22,330 nucleotides of DNA from an uncultured Christensenella sp. (lineage in GTDB: Bacteria; Bacillota; Clostridia; Christensenellales; Pumilibacteraceae), in the NCBI GenBank assembly GCA_910585055.1, contig CAJUBY010000006.1, positions 44,649-66,978 of the forward strand, read 5' to 3'. Of this stretch, positions 12,775 through 21,478 are shown in pieces. The notes under the pieces are model-generated. The model saw only the letters and a list, made by a program, of their open reading frames with translations, had not been told where the DNA came from and did no database searches. The position numbers and the translations under genes are program-made. Each line of letters starts with the position of its first letter. Within the stretch, counting starts at the first letter, position 1.

Positions 12775-15648
12775 ATGCAATTTCAAATTTTAATCGACGG
12801 AAAAGATACCCGGGTTGCGTTGCCCGTAAAATGGAACGCGCTACTCGACGAACGGCTTGATGAAGGGCGTTTGTCACTACGACATGAGCAAGCAAAGCTA
12901 TACCGTATAGGTGCGCCCGTTTCTATAAAGATAAACAATACGCAAAAGGATTTTATTGTTTCTGCTGACGAAAGTACGGAAATTCCAGTCGGAAGTGGTT
13001 ACTATAATCACGAGTTGTCACTTATAGAGCCAACTAAACTGTTAGAAGGTATAGTTGTTGAAAGTATTACGTTCACTAATAATCTCGGTAGAACTTATAA
13101 TGTTGTAAAAGTTGATGTAGAACCGATTATTTCGCCTGCTCCCCCCGCTAATCCGGGTCTTACAGATTTAAGATTAAGTGCGAAAGTGTGGATGCAAGGA
13201 CCGGTAAAGGTCGGGGATATAATCACAGTGCCGTCTACATCAGGATTGGATAGAATTTATAAGACGAATGGATTACCGTGGCCGGCATTTGATGCAAAAA
13301 ATGATGTTAAAGTAATAGATCCGTCAGGAGATGTGATATATTCTGCATCCGGAACTTATGAGCCTCAAACAATTGCTATAGATAAAATCGGACAATACAG
13401 AATAGTGTATACGTATGGCTTGCAGTCATCGTTCGCTAGCGATGGAAAAAATTATGACATCGAATATACGTTTCTTTCTGTAGACACTGAAAAGCAACCG
13501 CTCCAAAAATGGAATATCCGTGCCGTACTTGAGCGCGTACTCAATCTTGCCGAACCGCATTTACAAAGTGTTGCGCCGCGATATAAACTTGACCCTGTAC
13601 AGGCGGTAGAGTTTGAGAATATCCTTGCGCCCGAGTTTGCGTTTACCAAGTGTACGCTCAAAGAGATACTCGATCAAATAGGCGGATTTATCCACGGTAT
13701 ACCACGGCTAATCCGCGGCGAGAACGGCAAGCTCGATACGATTTGTTACGATATGCTCGGCGGAATTGAAGAAGCGATTATATCGTTAAATAAATTACCA
13801 TACATAACGGAAATCCATTCGCAAAATATAGAAGACTACGTAACAGAGCTAGACAGTACGGTGGATAATCTAGTCAACACGCTCAACAGCGGAGAAGGTG
13901 CTTTGACTGAACCGTATGCCGGCGGATTTAAATCGGTGCGTAGCGAACAAGCGTATGCGCGTATCGAAGAAGGCAACATGGTCATATCCACATCGTTGCC
14001 TATATATTCGATACAAAAACTCGAAGTAATAGACACGACAAATAAAGTCGGTGATATTACGGCTTACGTGTTCGAAGGCGCCGAGTATGGCAGATTGTCG
14101 TCTTTCGACGGCAACTATCCTACGAGCAAAGCGTATGCCATTTATTATAATCTCGGCGAAAAAAATATTAAGGGGCTGTCTTACAAGTCTCCTAATATAA
14201 TAGGCGGTGCCGGCGCAAAATACTCCATAGCTAATATTATCAAAGCGACCACAGGAGACGATATAACGTCAAGTTGGTGGGGGAGTAATGGCAACGGTAA
14301 ATATCCGAGACTTGCGTTTCGTATCACATATACGCCCATATTTTCGGCGCGTATTTTGCAGCACAAGCCTTATGTAGAGCCGGATGCACTCAAACGCTCA
14401 TTGGTGTATAATCAGGGTGCCAATCTTGTGGAAACGCGGTATTACGGCGAAAACATGCGCGGTATTGTTGCACGTTTGGGTAACCCGGAGTTCACTCGTT
14501 CATACCGTATGCCCGACCTTACGTACATACCGACCATTGGGCAGATATTCAAGCATAACGATAATGATTATTATATCACATCTGTTACAGTGGCTGTATA
14601 TCCCGAAAGTGTTGACTTTACGGTAGGTATGAGTAAAGATTTCAACCGTTTAAGCCAATATATAGGCATCAACAGCGAATGGCGTGCGTACGAAGTAAGC
14701 GAGCGTAAAGCATATAATCGTGATATGGTTTATTCGGATTTTTGTGTTATAGGCAATATTGTTCCTATATTAAACTTGACGTTTATAGGAAATAATGGAC
14801 TTCATTATATTGCAAATGCTTTTTCGCACTCCGTAGAAGGAGAAAACGAAAACTATTGTAATCCGCTTACTGTAGCGCAGGTAACGACTTATGACGATCA
14901 AGGCAACGATTATCCTATGACATTACCCGTAGTATCAACGGCATTTGGAAACGCCATGGTATTTTCGTTCGGTATGGCAGATAACTACTCGGCCGGAGCA
15001 CAAAGTATATTGGAAAATCCCAATAATACTGTAACAGGATATTGGCAGACAGATGTACCCTATGTGGATTATTACGGACGTGTAAAAAGCATGGAGTTCA
15101 AGCTCGGTCCATTTGGAACCGAATTGAAATTTGGTGACGAAGCAACATTCACGTTACCCCAGGGAGATGAATACGGGGATATACCAGCGCCTATCAGCAC
15201 CCTTATTAATGATCGGCTTGAGATAGATAAGAATGGCACCGAAATTCTGCGAATGAATTATCAGCTCGAGTTTGTGAGTAATTGGAAAGATTTAATAATA
15301 GGTTCGGCACTTGCGCGTAATTGTCTTATGGTAAATAAACGCGAAACTGATGACAATGGTCAATCTGTCCATGCAACGGCTGTTTATGTGCTTAATAAAA
15401 AAGTTGGTCGGTTTGATAGTAAAATAGATATTTCCTCGGCAACACTTATTCATGATTACCGCAATAAACCACCTGCGGTTGTCCTTTTACATATTAAATT
15501 GGGTGATATTATATCAACTGCTTCTGGCGTAGCATGGGCTATTGCAGATCAATCTACAGGTGAGATATTGCTTGCCCAAAACATGGATATAGCTGAAGGA
15601 GACACAATCAATTTACCATGGATGTCATGCGTACACACATTACCTTAA
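12775..15648 (+). CDS. Tail-tip/baseplate hub protein with Ig-like insert
   Basis: This is a 957-residue protein. An in-frame ATG at 12766 exists, but AAGGA (12761-12765) is spaced correctly (9 bases) only for the ATG at 12775. The N-terminus (MQFQILIDGKDTRV, WNALLDERLDEGRLSLRHEQ, YNHELSLIEPTKLLEGIVV) is the pattern of hub or tail-endopeptidase-type proteins of Firmicutes phages. Residues about 110-240 look like an inserted Ig-like beta-sandwich introduced by a Pro-rich linker (ISPAPPANPGLTDL). The middle (AVLERVLNLAEPHLQ, FTKCTLKEILDQIGGFIHG, then EIHSQNIEDYVTELDSTVDN) is the conserved hub core, and a large C-terminal extension of unknown fold follows from about residue 640. No peptidase or lytic motif was identified. 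It should form the tail tip that holds the receptor-binding protein. Confidence 0.75.
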   Translation: MQFQILIDGKDTRVALPVKWNALLDERLDEGRLSLRHEQAKLYRIGAPVSIKINNTQKDFIVSADESTEIPVGSGYYNHELSLIEPTKLLEGIVVESITFTNNLGRTYNVVKVDVEPIISPAPPANPGLTDLRLSAKVWMQGPVKVGDIITVPSTSGLDRIYKTNGLPWPAFDAKNDVKVIDPSGDVIYSASGTYEPQTIAIDKIGQYRIVYTYGLQSSFASDGKNYDIEYTFLSVDTEKQPLQKWNIRAVLERVLNLAEPHLQSVAPRYKLDPVQAVEFENILAPEFAFTKCTLKEILDQIGGFIHGIPRLIRGENGKLDTICYDMLGGIEEAIISLNKLPYITEIHSQNIEDYVTELDSTVDNLVNTLNSGEGALTEPYAGGFKSVRSEQAYARIEEGNMVISTSLPIYSIQKLEVIDTTNKVGDITAYVFEGAEYGRLSSFDGNYPTSKAYAIYYNLGEKNIKGLSYKSPNIIGGAGAKYSIANIIKATTGDDITSSWWGSNGNGKYPRLAFRITYTPIFSARILQHKPYVEPDALKRSLVYNQGANLVETRYYGENMRGIVARLGNPEFTRSYRMPDLTYIPTIGQIFKHNDNDYYITSVTVAVYPESVDFTVGMSKDFNRLSQYIGINSEWRAYEVSERKAYNRDMVYSDFCVIGNIVPILNLTFIGNNGLHYIANAFSHSVEGENENYCNPLTVAQVTTYDDQGNDYPMTLPVVSTAFGNAMVFSFGMADNYSAGAQSILENPNNTVTGYWQTDVPYVDYYGRVKSMEFKLGPFGTELKFGDEATFTLPQGDEYGDIPAPISTLINDRLEIDKNGTEILRMNYQLEFVSNWKDLIIGSALARNCLMVNKRETDDNGQSVHATAVYVLNKKVGRFDSKIDISSATLIHDYRNKPPAVVLLHIKLGDIISTASGVAWAIADQSTGEILLAQNMDIAEGDTINLPWMSCVHTLP

Positions 15649-15659
15649 AGGAGTAATAT

Positions 15660-15923
15660 ATGGACAACAAAACAGTCAAAAATTTCAAAGTAGCGATCGA
15701 CGCTATAAAAGGCGCGCGCGACGAGTGCCAAACTATCGCCGAATATCTCGAGCGGCTTGCCGCAAGTTATGAGATATCTCCTGCGGACGCGGCTATTGCC
15801 GAACCGCAATATATGAATATAATCAAGGACGAGATGAACCACGCTTTGCGGTTCATTTTTAATGTGTTCGTGCCCGTAACCGGCATAGAACCCGACACAG
15901 ACGGATTGGAGGACCCCGAATAA
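15660..15923 (+). CDS. Small tail-region protein, unknown
   Basis: The 87-residue protein has AAAGGAG (15646-15652) upstream and shares its last base with the next start (TAATG). It is largely helical (VKNFKVAIDAIKGARDECQT, YLERLAAS, MNIIKDEMNHALRFIFNVF) with an acidic tail (GIEPDTDGLEDPE). Small helical proteins between hub and receptor-binding protein are common in these phages and may act in assembly. No family was recognised. Gene reality is supported by coupling and codon pattern. Confidence 0.65.
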   Translation: MDNKTVKNFKVAIDAIKGARDECQTIAEYLERLAASYEISPADAAIAEPQYMNIIKDEMNHALRFIFNVFVPVTGIEPDTDGLEDPE

Positions 15924-18406
15924 TGGTAATATATCTCAATACTGACGGAACAGCAGAAAAGGTCACGCCGCAGCATGTTTATCAAGGATCGAATAACGTC
16001 ATCGATATAACCGTGATCGCGCCGTACCCGAACACTTGCGCAATGGAGATCGGATTTATCTTACCCAACGACTTGTATTGGCAGGCACCGTCTACGGAAG
16101 AAGGCAAATACGGCGGTAATTATGCGCCTATGGAAAGCGTTACGGATTACGATACGGTCTCGGCAAACGCGTGGAATTTCGTGCTGCCGATAACCGTAAC
16201 TCAAATGCCCGGGAAAGTCGGTATAGCAATAAAAGCCACAACCGCGCATGGTGAACGTACGAGCTATTTGTGTGAGTTTATCGTCGAAGAGAGCGTTTTG
16301 CCTATTCTGCCTGCGAGTGCGCCCGAACCGAGTGTTTATCAGCTTATTTTACAGTATCTCGGACGACTCAACGGACGAACCGCAAACGTGCCGAATTTGG
16401 TTGCGCATATCGATAAGGCTACGGGCAATTCCTTTACATATACGGACAATAAAGGGATCGTAAGCGCGCCGATAACGCTCGGTGAAATCGAATACGATCC
16501 TACATACGTAAACGCTGCGAGTACGATAGCTATTCCTAAAAGCGCATGGCAACAAAACGATAACGGTTCAGGGTATACGGCGGTTATTACTGCAGGTCAA
16601 CACGGACAAATGGTCAACGGTGTAAGCGCCAATGATTTGTGGGTATCGTTCGACGAGACCGTAAACGGCGTAATAACGGGCGATTCGGCGAGCTATACAG
16701 TAGAGACGAACGGGGATATAACGATTACCGTCGTAGAGCCTGTCGATATGACTGTGCGTGTTTGGAACGGAAAAGGACTGATAGACCAAATCGTTCGTGA
16801 CGGTCTTCAGTACGAAATAGAACGCGCCAAATCTGCAGAAGCCGAATTGCAGGCGGAGATCGATCACATAGAGCAAAGCGGCGTAGACCTTACGGCACGT
16901 ACGGAAATACAAGCAGAGACCGCGCGTGCGATAAATGCGGAAGCACGGTTGCAATCGGAAATATCCGATATAAATAATGTTATTCCGTCTACGGCTTCTG
17001 CGGAAAACCAACTTGCAGACAAAGCGTTTGTTAATTCGACTGTAAACAATATGTCGGCGTTCTACATAACGAGTAGTACGCAAGGGAACGCATTTCCTAC
17101 GCACGCAGCATTAATAGATGCAACGACATTTTACAGCGGCGGTAAAGCGCGTATTCCTACGCAAAACGATTATGCAACCGTATTGTCCGATGAAACGCAG
17201 CCTAAAGGCGTTGACGGCAGTTATCCGACAACAAGATATGTTTATCAGACCAATGAAGTCGGCGGTAAGTATCCGGACGGACAATGGGATTTTCAGTATG
17301 TTGTAAATAATACTACGCTCACACAGGAGCAAGTTGACGCAATCAACAGCGGCATAACAAAAGAAATTGTCGATACAATAGGACAAGGCACAGTTACGGG
17401 GGTAAAAGGCAATTCCGAATCTTCATATCGCACAGGCAACGTTAATATTACTGCGGAAAACGTTGGCGCGGTAAATAAATCGGGAGATGCGATGACGGGA
17501 GGATTGCGTTTTAATATCAATGGAACAACAACAACGCCGACTACAATTATTAGTAATGCGGCTGGGTGGGAATTACCGATTATACGATTTAAGGCGAACA
17601 ATGCTGAGGGCGGATATGTGTGTTTAGTATCAAAAGGTTCGACGGTCATAAGCTCCGGGGAAAGTTATGAGATATTCGAGACTAATGGTGATATAAGTAG
17701 TGAGGATGTGTGTTTAATATCTGACTACAATGTTAAAATATTCACAAACTTACAGAACGGTTGGGATAATCGTCATGAATCCCGGTTTCTGTCATCAACC
17801 GGTGGGCTTGTTCTTAATGTTACTAATGGAAGTTACAATGAGGGAGTTCGTGTTAATGCGTCTGCTTCTGCTTATGCAGGTATATATTTAGGTAACGATT
17901 TAAATACATATAGTGGGCGTGACACCACAAAAGGTTGGATGATAGCACGACCGAATCAAGAGGATGGTGACGGATTTCCTTTGCTAATAGCCGCACAGGG
18001 CAATCAATCTGTAGATTCTAAACGTGTAAGAATAACAAGAGACGGAGATATATATTCAAGAGGATCGATTCTTTACTCTGCAAACCATATGCCCCCTACG
18101 CCAAACCTTGATAATGGAACTATACTTTATAATACAACATCTGTTTCCACAGGGGCTAAAACGTTAAGTGAAAGTATGGGAAGTTTTGATCTTCTTGTTA
18201 TAGTAGCAAACTGGAATGGAAATCAAACATGTTATACAGTTCCTTACTATGATTTTTACGATACGAGTGCGACAAGTTGGCTTACGGTATCAACAGATTC
18301 GAAATATTTAAACATTTACTATAGATCATCCACATCAGTGTATATAATCGGATTTACCAGTGGAATATCAAGTGTTAAGATCGTAGGATATAAAATTAAA
18401 TATTAA
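15923..18406 (+). CDS. Receptor-binding tail protein with BppU-like N-terminus
   Basis: The 827-residue protein starts with a beta-sandwich of BppU type (about 1-125; VIYLNTDGTAEKVTPQHVYQ, DITVIAPYPNTCAMEIGFIL, ending FIVEESVLP), which anchors such proteins in the tail tip. A beta-rich region (about 140-285) follows, then coiled-coil segments at about 292-320 and 326-351 (ERAKSAEAELQAEIDHIEQ; AETARAINAEARLQSEISDI), as in trimeric fibres. Next comes the tail-fibre motif ITAENVGAVNKSGDAMTGGL (about 508-528) and a distal domain to 827 that presumably recognises the host. Base composition becomes more A/T-rich from about 17500, suggesting a swapped tip. No peptidase S74 chaperone is visible. Confidence 0.8.
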   Translation: MVIYLNTDGTAEKVTPQHVYQGSNNVIDITVIAPYPNTCAMEIGFILPNDLYWQAPSTEEGKYGGNYAPMESVTDYDTVSANAWNFVLPITVTQMPGKVGIAIKATTAHGERTSYLCEFIVEESVLPILPASAPEPSVYQLILQYLGRLNGRTANVPNLVAHIDKATGNSFTYTDNKGIVSAPITLGEIEYDPTYVNAASTIAIPKSAWQQNDNGSGYTAVITAGQHGQMVNGVSANDLWVSFDETVNGVITGDSASYTVETNGDITITVVEPVDMTVRVWNGKGLIDQIVRDGLQYEIERAKSAEAELQAEIDHIEQSGVDLTARTEIQAETARAINAEARLQSEISDINNVIPSTASAENQLADKAFVNSTVNNMSAFYITSSTQGNAFPTHAALIDATTFYSGGKARIPTQNDYATVLSDETQPKGVDGSYPTTRYVYQTNEVGGKYPDGQWDFQYVVNNTTLTQEQVDAINSGITKEIVDTIGQGTVTGVKGNSESSYRTGNVNITAENVGAVNKSGDAMTGGLRFNINGTTTTPTTIISNAAGWELPIIRFKANNAEGGYVCLVSKGSTVISSGESYEIFETNGDISSEDVCLISDYNVKIFTNLQNGWDNRHESRFLSSTGGLVLNVTNGSYNEGVRVNASASAYAGIYLGNDLNTYSGRDTTKGWMIARPNQEDGDGFPLLIAAQGNQSVDSKRVRITRDGDIYSRGSILYSANHMPPTPNLDNGTILYNTTSVSTGAKTLSESMGSFDLLVIVANWNGNQTCYTVPYYDFYDTSATSWLTVSTDSKYLNIYYRSSTSVYIIGFTSGISSVKIVGYKIKY

Positions 18407-18418
18407 AAGGAGACAAAT

Positions 18419-18733
18419 ATGGATTATAAAATTAACACACATTATCCCATTACGGAGTTAGATAACATTTCCGAGTGGTGGAAAACAAATAGAATGTACG
18501 ATATCAATGAGTATGACGATCATATTGAAATAGTCGAACGCGACCGATCATTTGTAAAGGATGATAAGATAAGCGAGCTTAAATCAGAACTCGAAAAAAT
18601 CAAAGAAGATATCGAGCAGGAAATATTTGGGCTTGTGCGTGACGATTACGATAAAAAGAAAGCGCGCGCGGCAGAGATTGTCAATGAATTGCGCGTGCTT
18701 GAAGGAAAGGACCCGAGGGAGATACGGACATGA
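18419..18733 (+). CDS. Small acidic coiled-coil protein downstream of fibre
   Basis: The 104-residue protein has AAAGGAG (18407-18413) before its ATG and overlaps the next gene by ATGA. The N-terminal 45 residues are aromatic-rich (ISEWWKTNRMYDINEYDDHI); the C-terminal half is a long charged helix (DKISELKSELEKIKEDIEQE). It may be a fibre assembly or accessory protein given its position right after the receptor-binding gene. The family is not recognised. Confidence 0.65.
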   Translation: MDYKINTHYPITELDNISEWWKTNRMYDINEYDDHIEIVERDRSFVKDDKISELKSELEKIKEDIEQEIFGLVRDDYDKKKARAAEIVNELRVLEGKDPREIRT

Positions 18734-18960
18734 GAAATATTAACGATGATGTGTCGATACTCGGCACATTGACCGTCGATAAGGTCGGCGGTCTTTTTAT
18801 TGCCGAAATGACAAAACGATTACAGTCTGATCTTACGCCGATTATGGAAACTATAGCTTTTTTGACGCAACGTGTGGACGAATTGCAAACGCAGATCGAC
18901 GAACTTAAAGGCGTTAATGCCGAACTTGAACAACAAATAAACAAAAATATCATTTTATAA
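18730..18960 (+). CDS. Small coiled-coil tail accessory protein
   Basis: The 76-residue protein is coupled to the previous gene by a four-base overlap. Its start (DVSILGTLTVDKVGGLFIAE) resembles short fibre repeats, and the C-terminal 45 residues form a heptad coiled coil (TQRVDELQTQIDELKGVNAE). It has no membrane segment. It is probably an accessory part of the fibre or tail tip; this is inferred from position and composition only. Confidence 0.6.
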   Translation: MRNINDDVSILGTLTVDKVGGLFIAEMTKRLQSDLTPIMETIAFLTQRVDELQTQIDELKGVNAELEQQINKNIIL

Positions 18961-18972
18961 GGAGAAAACATC

Positions 18973-19518
18973 ATGGCACAATTTTTTCAAAACATATGGG
19001 CTTGGATAACCGAACATGCAGACGTAATTGCAGGTATATTAACGCCTGCAAATCTTATTTTGATTATTTCGGCTGTTGTTCAGCTTATAAGGTATAAAAA
19101 AGCGCTTGGAGCGAACACTTCGCAAGCTAAAGCACTTTCTGCGAACTTGTCGGAGATCAATGCTTTAAAAAATCAAATTGACGCGTTAACATCAAATCTG
19201 CAAGGTATTACAGAACAGGTCGGGGGTCTTAAAGATGACGTCGCGCAAAGTATGATCAAACTTAATTGTATTCTTGATGTGCAGCATGAAGCTTACAGCA
19301 TAAGCCTTGCCAAAACGTCCACATTGGACGCGATAAACGGTATAATCGCTAACGGTAAGTTCGCAGAAACACATTCGCGCAAAGCGATCGCGGACGAGGT
19401 TGCCGAGCTTCGTGCAAAACTTGAAGATCTGACGGCTGTTGCAAAAGAGAGCGAGGAAAAGGTGAAAACGATTACAGGTGTTGTCGATGTACAAAAAGGA
19501 GACTGCCGCTATGACTAA
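18973..19518 (+). CDS. Membrane-anchored coiled-coil protein
   Basis: The 181-residue protein has AAGGAG (18959-18964) upstream. It has one clear N-terminal membrane segment (about 17-39, VIAGILTPANLILIISAVVQ) followed by Arg/Lys residues (RYKKA) and then a long coiled coil (LSANLSEINALKNQIDALTS, VAELRAKLEDLTAVAKESEE). It begins the cluster of membrane proteins where holin or lysis genes are expected. The topology suggests a membrane-tethered rod, perhaps a spanin-like, XhlA-like or tail-associated factor, but none is supported by a specific motif. Its last bases overlap the next gene's start. Confidence 0.65.
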   Translation: MAQFFQNIWAWITEHADVIAGILTPANLILIISAVVQLIRYKKALGANTSQAKALSANLSEINALKNQIDALTSNLQGITEQVGGLKDDVAQSMIKLNCILDVQHEAYSISLAKTSTLDAINGIIANGKFAETHSRKAIADEVAELRAKLEDLTAVAKESEEKVKTITGVVDVQKGDCRYD

Positions 19519-19957
19519 AATAGCGAAATATAATATTTGCAAAGGCGTATCGACCGTATTAACGTTCGGTACGCCTATTGTTACTATGGCGTGTGTCGGC
19601 GATATGTTCGTAGAACGATCATCTGCTGCGATCAGCGGCGCGGCGGTGTTTGCAATTTTACTTGCTGCGCTTTTGACAAAGGACAAACTTGCTGAAAAAT
19701 TCAAGGCGCCGTCGGCGCTTATCGTTGCCGTTGCGGCGTTCGTTTTTTGCGTGATCGTGGAAAACATATTGCTTCCTTTAAAAATAATAGCGTTTGCAAC
19801 GATAATAGCTTGCTGCGTCGACGAGCTTACGTTTAAGAGCATGTATAAGCGCGTAGAGATGGCAGTGCCTGATAATGCGCAAACATATAAACGATTCGGT
19901 TTTTATTGTGTTAAACAGCAGACGCTCGATAAAACTATAGGCGGTGAAAACGTATGA
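19511..19957 (+). CDS. Holin-like multi-TM protein
   Basis: This is a 148-residue protein from the ATG at 19511, which has AAAAGGAG (19495-19502) eight bases upstream; the frame is open further back to 19478, but without a ribosome site. It has three to four hydrophobic segments (VLTFGTPIVTMACVGDMF; SAAISGAAVFAILLAALLT; SALIVAVAAFVFCVIVENIL; LKIIAFATIIACCVDELTF) and a short polar C-terminus. Size and topology fit a holin, which would form holes in the inner membrane to release an endolysin, but no endolysin gene is present in the window. It overlaps the next gene by ATGA. Confidence 0.5.
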   Translation: MTKIAKYNICKGVSTVLTFGTPIVTMACVGDMFVERSSAAISGAAVFAILLAALLTKDKLAEKFKAPSALIVAVAAFVFCVIVENILLPLKIIAFATIIACCVDELTFKSMYKRVEMAVPDNAQTYKRFGFYCVKQQTLDKTIGGENV

Positions 19958-20817
19958 AATTTGATGATATAGGCGAAAAAGCCGGACGTGCAGTTCGAGA
20001 AAATGTTGCGCATATAATCTTCGGCGCGGTCGTTTTACTTATGATATTTCTGTCGTTTGTGACTGTCCATGCCGAAAAGGGTTCGTTCAACTGGTTTAAT
20101 TTCTTGATTAACATGGCTTTGCAGTTAAGCATATTCATACCGTATCGTTGGCGTCAAAAAGGTTTGACCGGCAAGTCGAATCCGTACGCAGACAATAAAC
20201 GCGAATACAGTAACGCGGTAAAAGCGATACATGCGCATAACCGTTTAAAAGCATTTTCGGATTTTTGCGACGTTAAAACTCGCGAACTGCGTCGGCATAG
20301 ACAGCTCGATATAGTACACGCTGTCGGAATAGATACTTCAACGTGGGATAAAGGCGTTTTCGGAACGCTCACGCCGAAACAACGGAAAGCGGTCGATCGT
20401 GCAAAGCGAGTCAACGTCAAGCCTGTCAATCCTTTTTGTATAACGAGCAACGGCACGCATGTTCGCGGTTACGGTTTGGATTTTAACGACAATGCGGAAG
20501 ATGTACGCGGCATGTTGATGAAGATAATGCCTATGTTTTTATGGGCTGGCATATTGACGTTTATCGTACTTGACGCGCTTACTTCGGGTGGCGTCGAAGC
20601 GACTGTTATGATAATTTTTCGGTTCGTAATGTGCTTGTCTGCAATGTTCGGCGGTATGATGAGCGGCAACACGTTTGTTATTCGAAAAGATAAGGTCATT
20701 CTCTGCCGTATCGACTTTATACGGCTGTTTAACGAGTGGCTTGCTGCAACCGACAATGATGAAGAAATAAATACGGTCAGCGAAGAAACCGCGTCGAGCG
20801 AATCGGCGCGGTTTTGA
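19954..20817 (+). CDS. Four-TM membrane protein with soluble central domain, unknown
   Basis: The 287-residue protein is coupled to the previous gene by ATGA. Membrane segments are predicted at about 19-39, 46-64, 190-212 and 216-238. The central 125 residues are basic and soluble (ELRRHRQLDIVHAVGIDTST, TPKQRKAVDRAKRVNVKPVN), probably facing the cytoplasm together with the acidic Ser/Glu-rich tail. I do not recognise the family. It lies in the same operon as the holin-like gene and before the PBECR-like gene, so roles in lysis, toxin handling or superinfection control are all possible. The stop is TGA. Confidence 0.7.
   Translation: MKFDDIGEKAGRAVRENVAHIIFGAVVLLMIFLSFVTVHAEKGSFNWFNFLINMALQLSIFIPYRWRQKGLTGKSNPYADNKREYSNAVKAIHAHNRLKAFSDFCDVKTRELRRHRQLDIVHAVGIDTSTWDKGVFGTLTPKQRKAVDRAKRVNVKPVNPFCITSNGTHVRGYGLDFNDNAEDVRGMLMKIMPMFLWAGILTFIVLDALTSGGVEATVMIIFRFVMCLSAMFGGMMSGNTFVIRKDKVILCRIDFIRLFNEWLAATDNDEEINTVSEETASSESARF
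20786..20815 (+). terminator. Weak terminator-like hairpin at gene end
   Basis: AAACCGCG (20786-20793) pairs with CGCGGTTT (20807-20814) over a 13-base loop and runs into four T. It overlaps the last codons of the four-TM gene, so it may be partly a result of the coding sequence. It could attenuate expression of the downstream toxin candidate. Confidence 0.35.
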
Positions 20818-20829
20818 TATGGAGAGATT

Positions 20830-21465
20830 ATGAGCAATTTCAACGAAACGGAACATCCGCGCGACAGCGACGGCAAGTTTACCAACGGTAATGGTACGTC
20901 GGAACGCGACAAGACCGTCGCTGCTATCCGTAAGTATTCCGACGATCCCGGTAGGGATATGGAATATAGCAATCTGCCGAGTGCGAGACAAATCGCCAAC
21001 AGCATTCCGCAAAGTGCATGGGATAATAAGTCGACGGCAACAAATCGTATTAATGTCGGTGAAATAATAAGTCCTATATACGATGATATGGTATTGTCAA
21101 ACGGACGTAATGTCAAGGATATAGTAACACGAGTGGTTGAAATGCCGTTGGCAGGTTCGGCAGGGGCAGATCATATAGAACAACATAAAGAACGCAGGGG
21201 AATGGTAGATAAATACATAGGGTTTATGAGTGATATTATAAACGATCCGGACTATGTGTTTGAAGACAAAGTACACGAAAACACTTTGCAAATCGAAAAA
21301 CAAATCGATAAGCACACAATTATGACCGTAAGTCTAAATTACAATAATCCGGATTATACGAATACTGTGATTACTATGTTAAATCTAAGTGAAAAGTCTT
21401 TTGCTAAAATGAAGAGAAATTACGAAAGATTTGGAAAAGTACTTTACAAAAGACATAATACATAG
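20830..21465 (+). CDS. PBECR-like (BECR-fold) RNase toxin candidate
   Basis: The 211-residue protein has TGGAGAG (20819-20825) before the ATG. The N-terminus FNETEHPRDSDGKFTNGNG is the 'HPR..dGkF..G' element often seen in phage head-associated proteins. The C-terminal part starts at H115-I-E-Q-H119 and continues with YIGFMSDIINDPDYVFED, KHTIMTVSLNYNN, TVITMLNLSE and a final FGKVLYKRHN. This is the order seen in phage BECR-fold nucleases (PBECR group, related to barnase, EndoU and RelE): 'HI..H', a nPDyi turn, central strands, 'vIT', and a terminal basic/Tyr element. Such domains are usually fused to MuF or polyvalent proteins; here it stands alone. RNase activity, injection into the host and the identity of any immunity protein are inference. 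Confidence 0.6.
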   Translation: MSNFNETEHPRDSDGKFTNGNGTSERDKTVAAIRKYSDDPGRDMEYSNLPSARQIANSIPQSAWDNKSTATNRINVGEIISPIYDDMVLSNGRNVKDIVTRVVEMPLAGSAGADHIEQHKERRGMVDKYIGFMSDIINDPDYVFEDKVHENTLQIEKQIDKHTIMTVSLNYNNPDYTNTVITMLNLSEKSFAKMKRNYERFGKVLYKRHNT

Positions 21466-21471
21466 TATACT
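21443..21471 (+). promoter_or_regulatory. Promoter of small RNA 1 (TTTACA-17-TATACT)
   Basis: TTTACA (21443-21448), a 17-base spacer and TATACT (21466-21471) lie at the very end of the toxin gene. The predicted start, seven to eight bases after the -10, is 21478-21479, where the closing stem of the downstream structured RNA begins. Both hexamers differ from consensus by one base. Confidence 0.72.
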
Positions 21472-21478
21472 AATAATA

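Noticed and set aside
16568..17104. 178-residue reverse-strand frame opposite the receptor-binding gene
   Set aside because: Arg/Tyr-rich shadow of the fibre gene without ribosome site or motif.
20469..21116. 215-residue reverse-strand frame
   Set aside because: It is antisense to the four-TM and PBECR-like genes, which have proper starts and coupling. Composition is Ser/Leu-rich as expected of a shadow frame.
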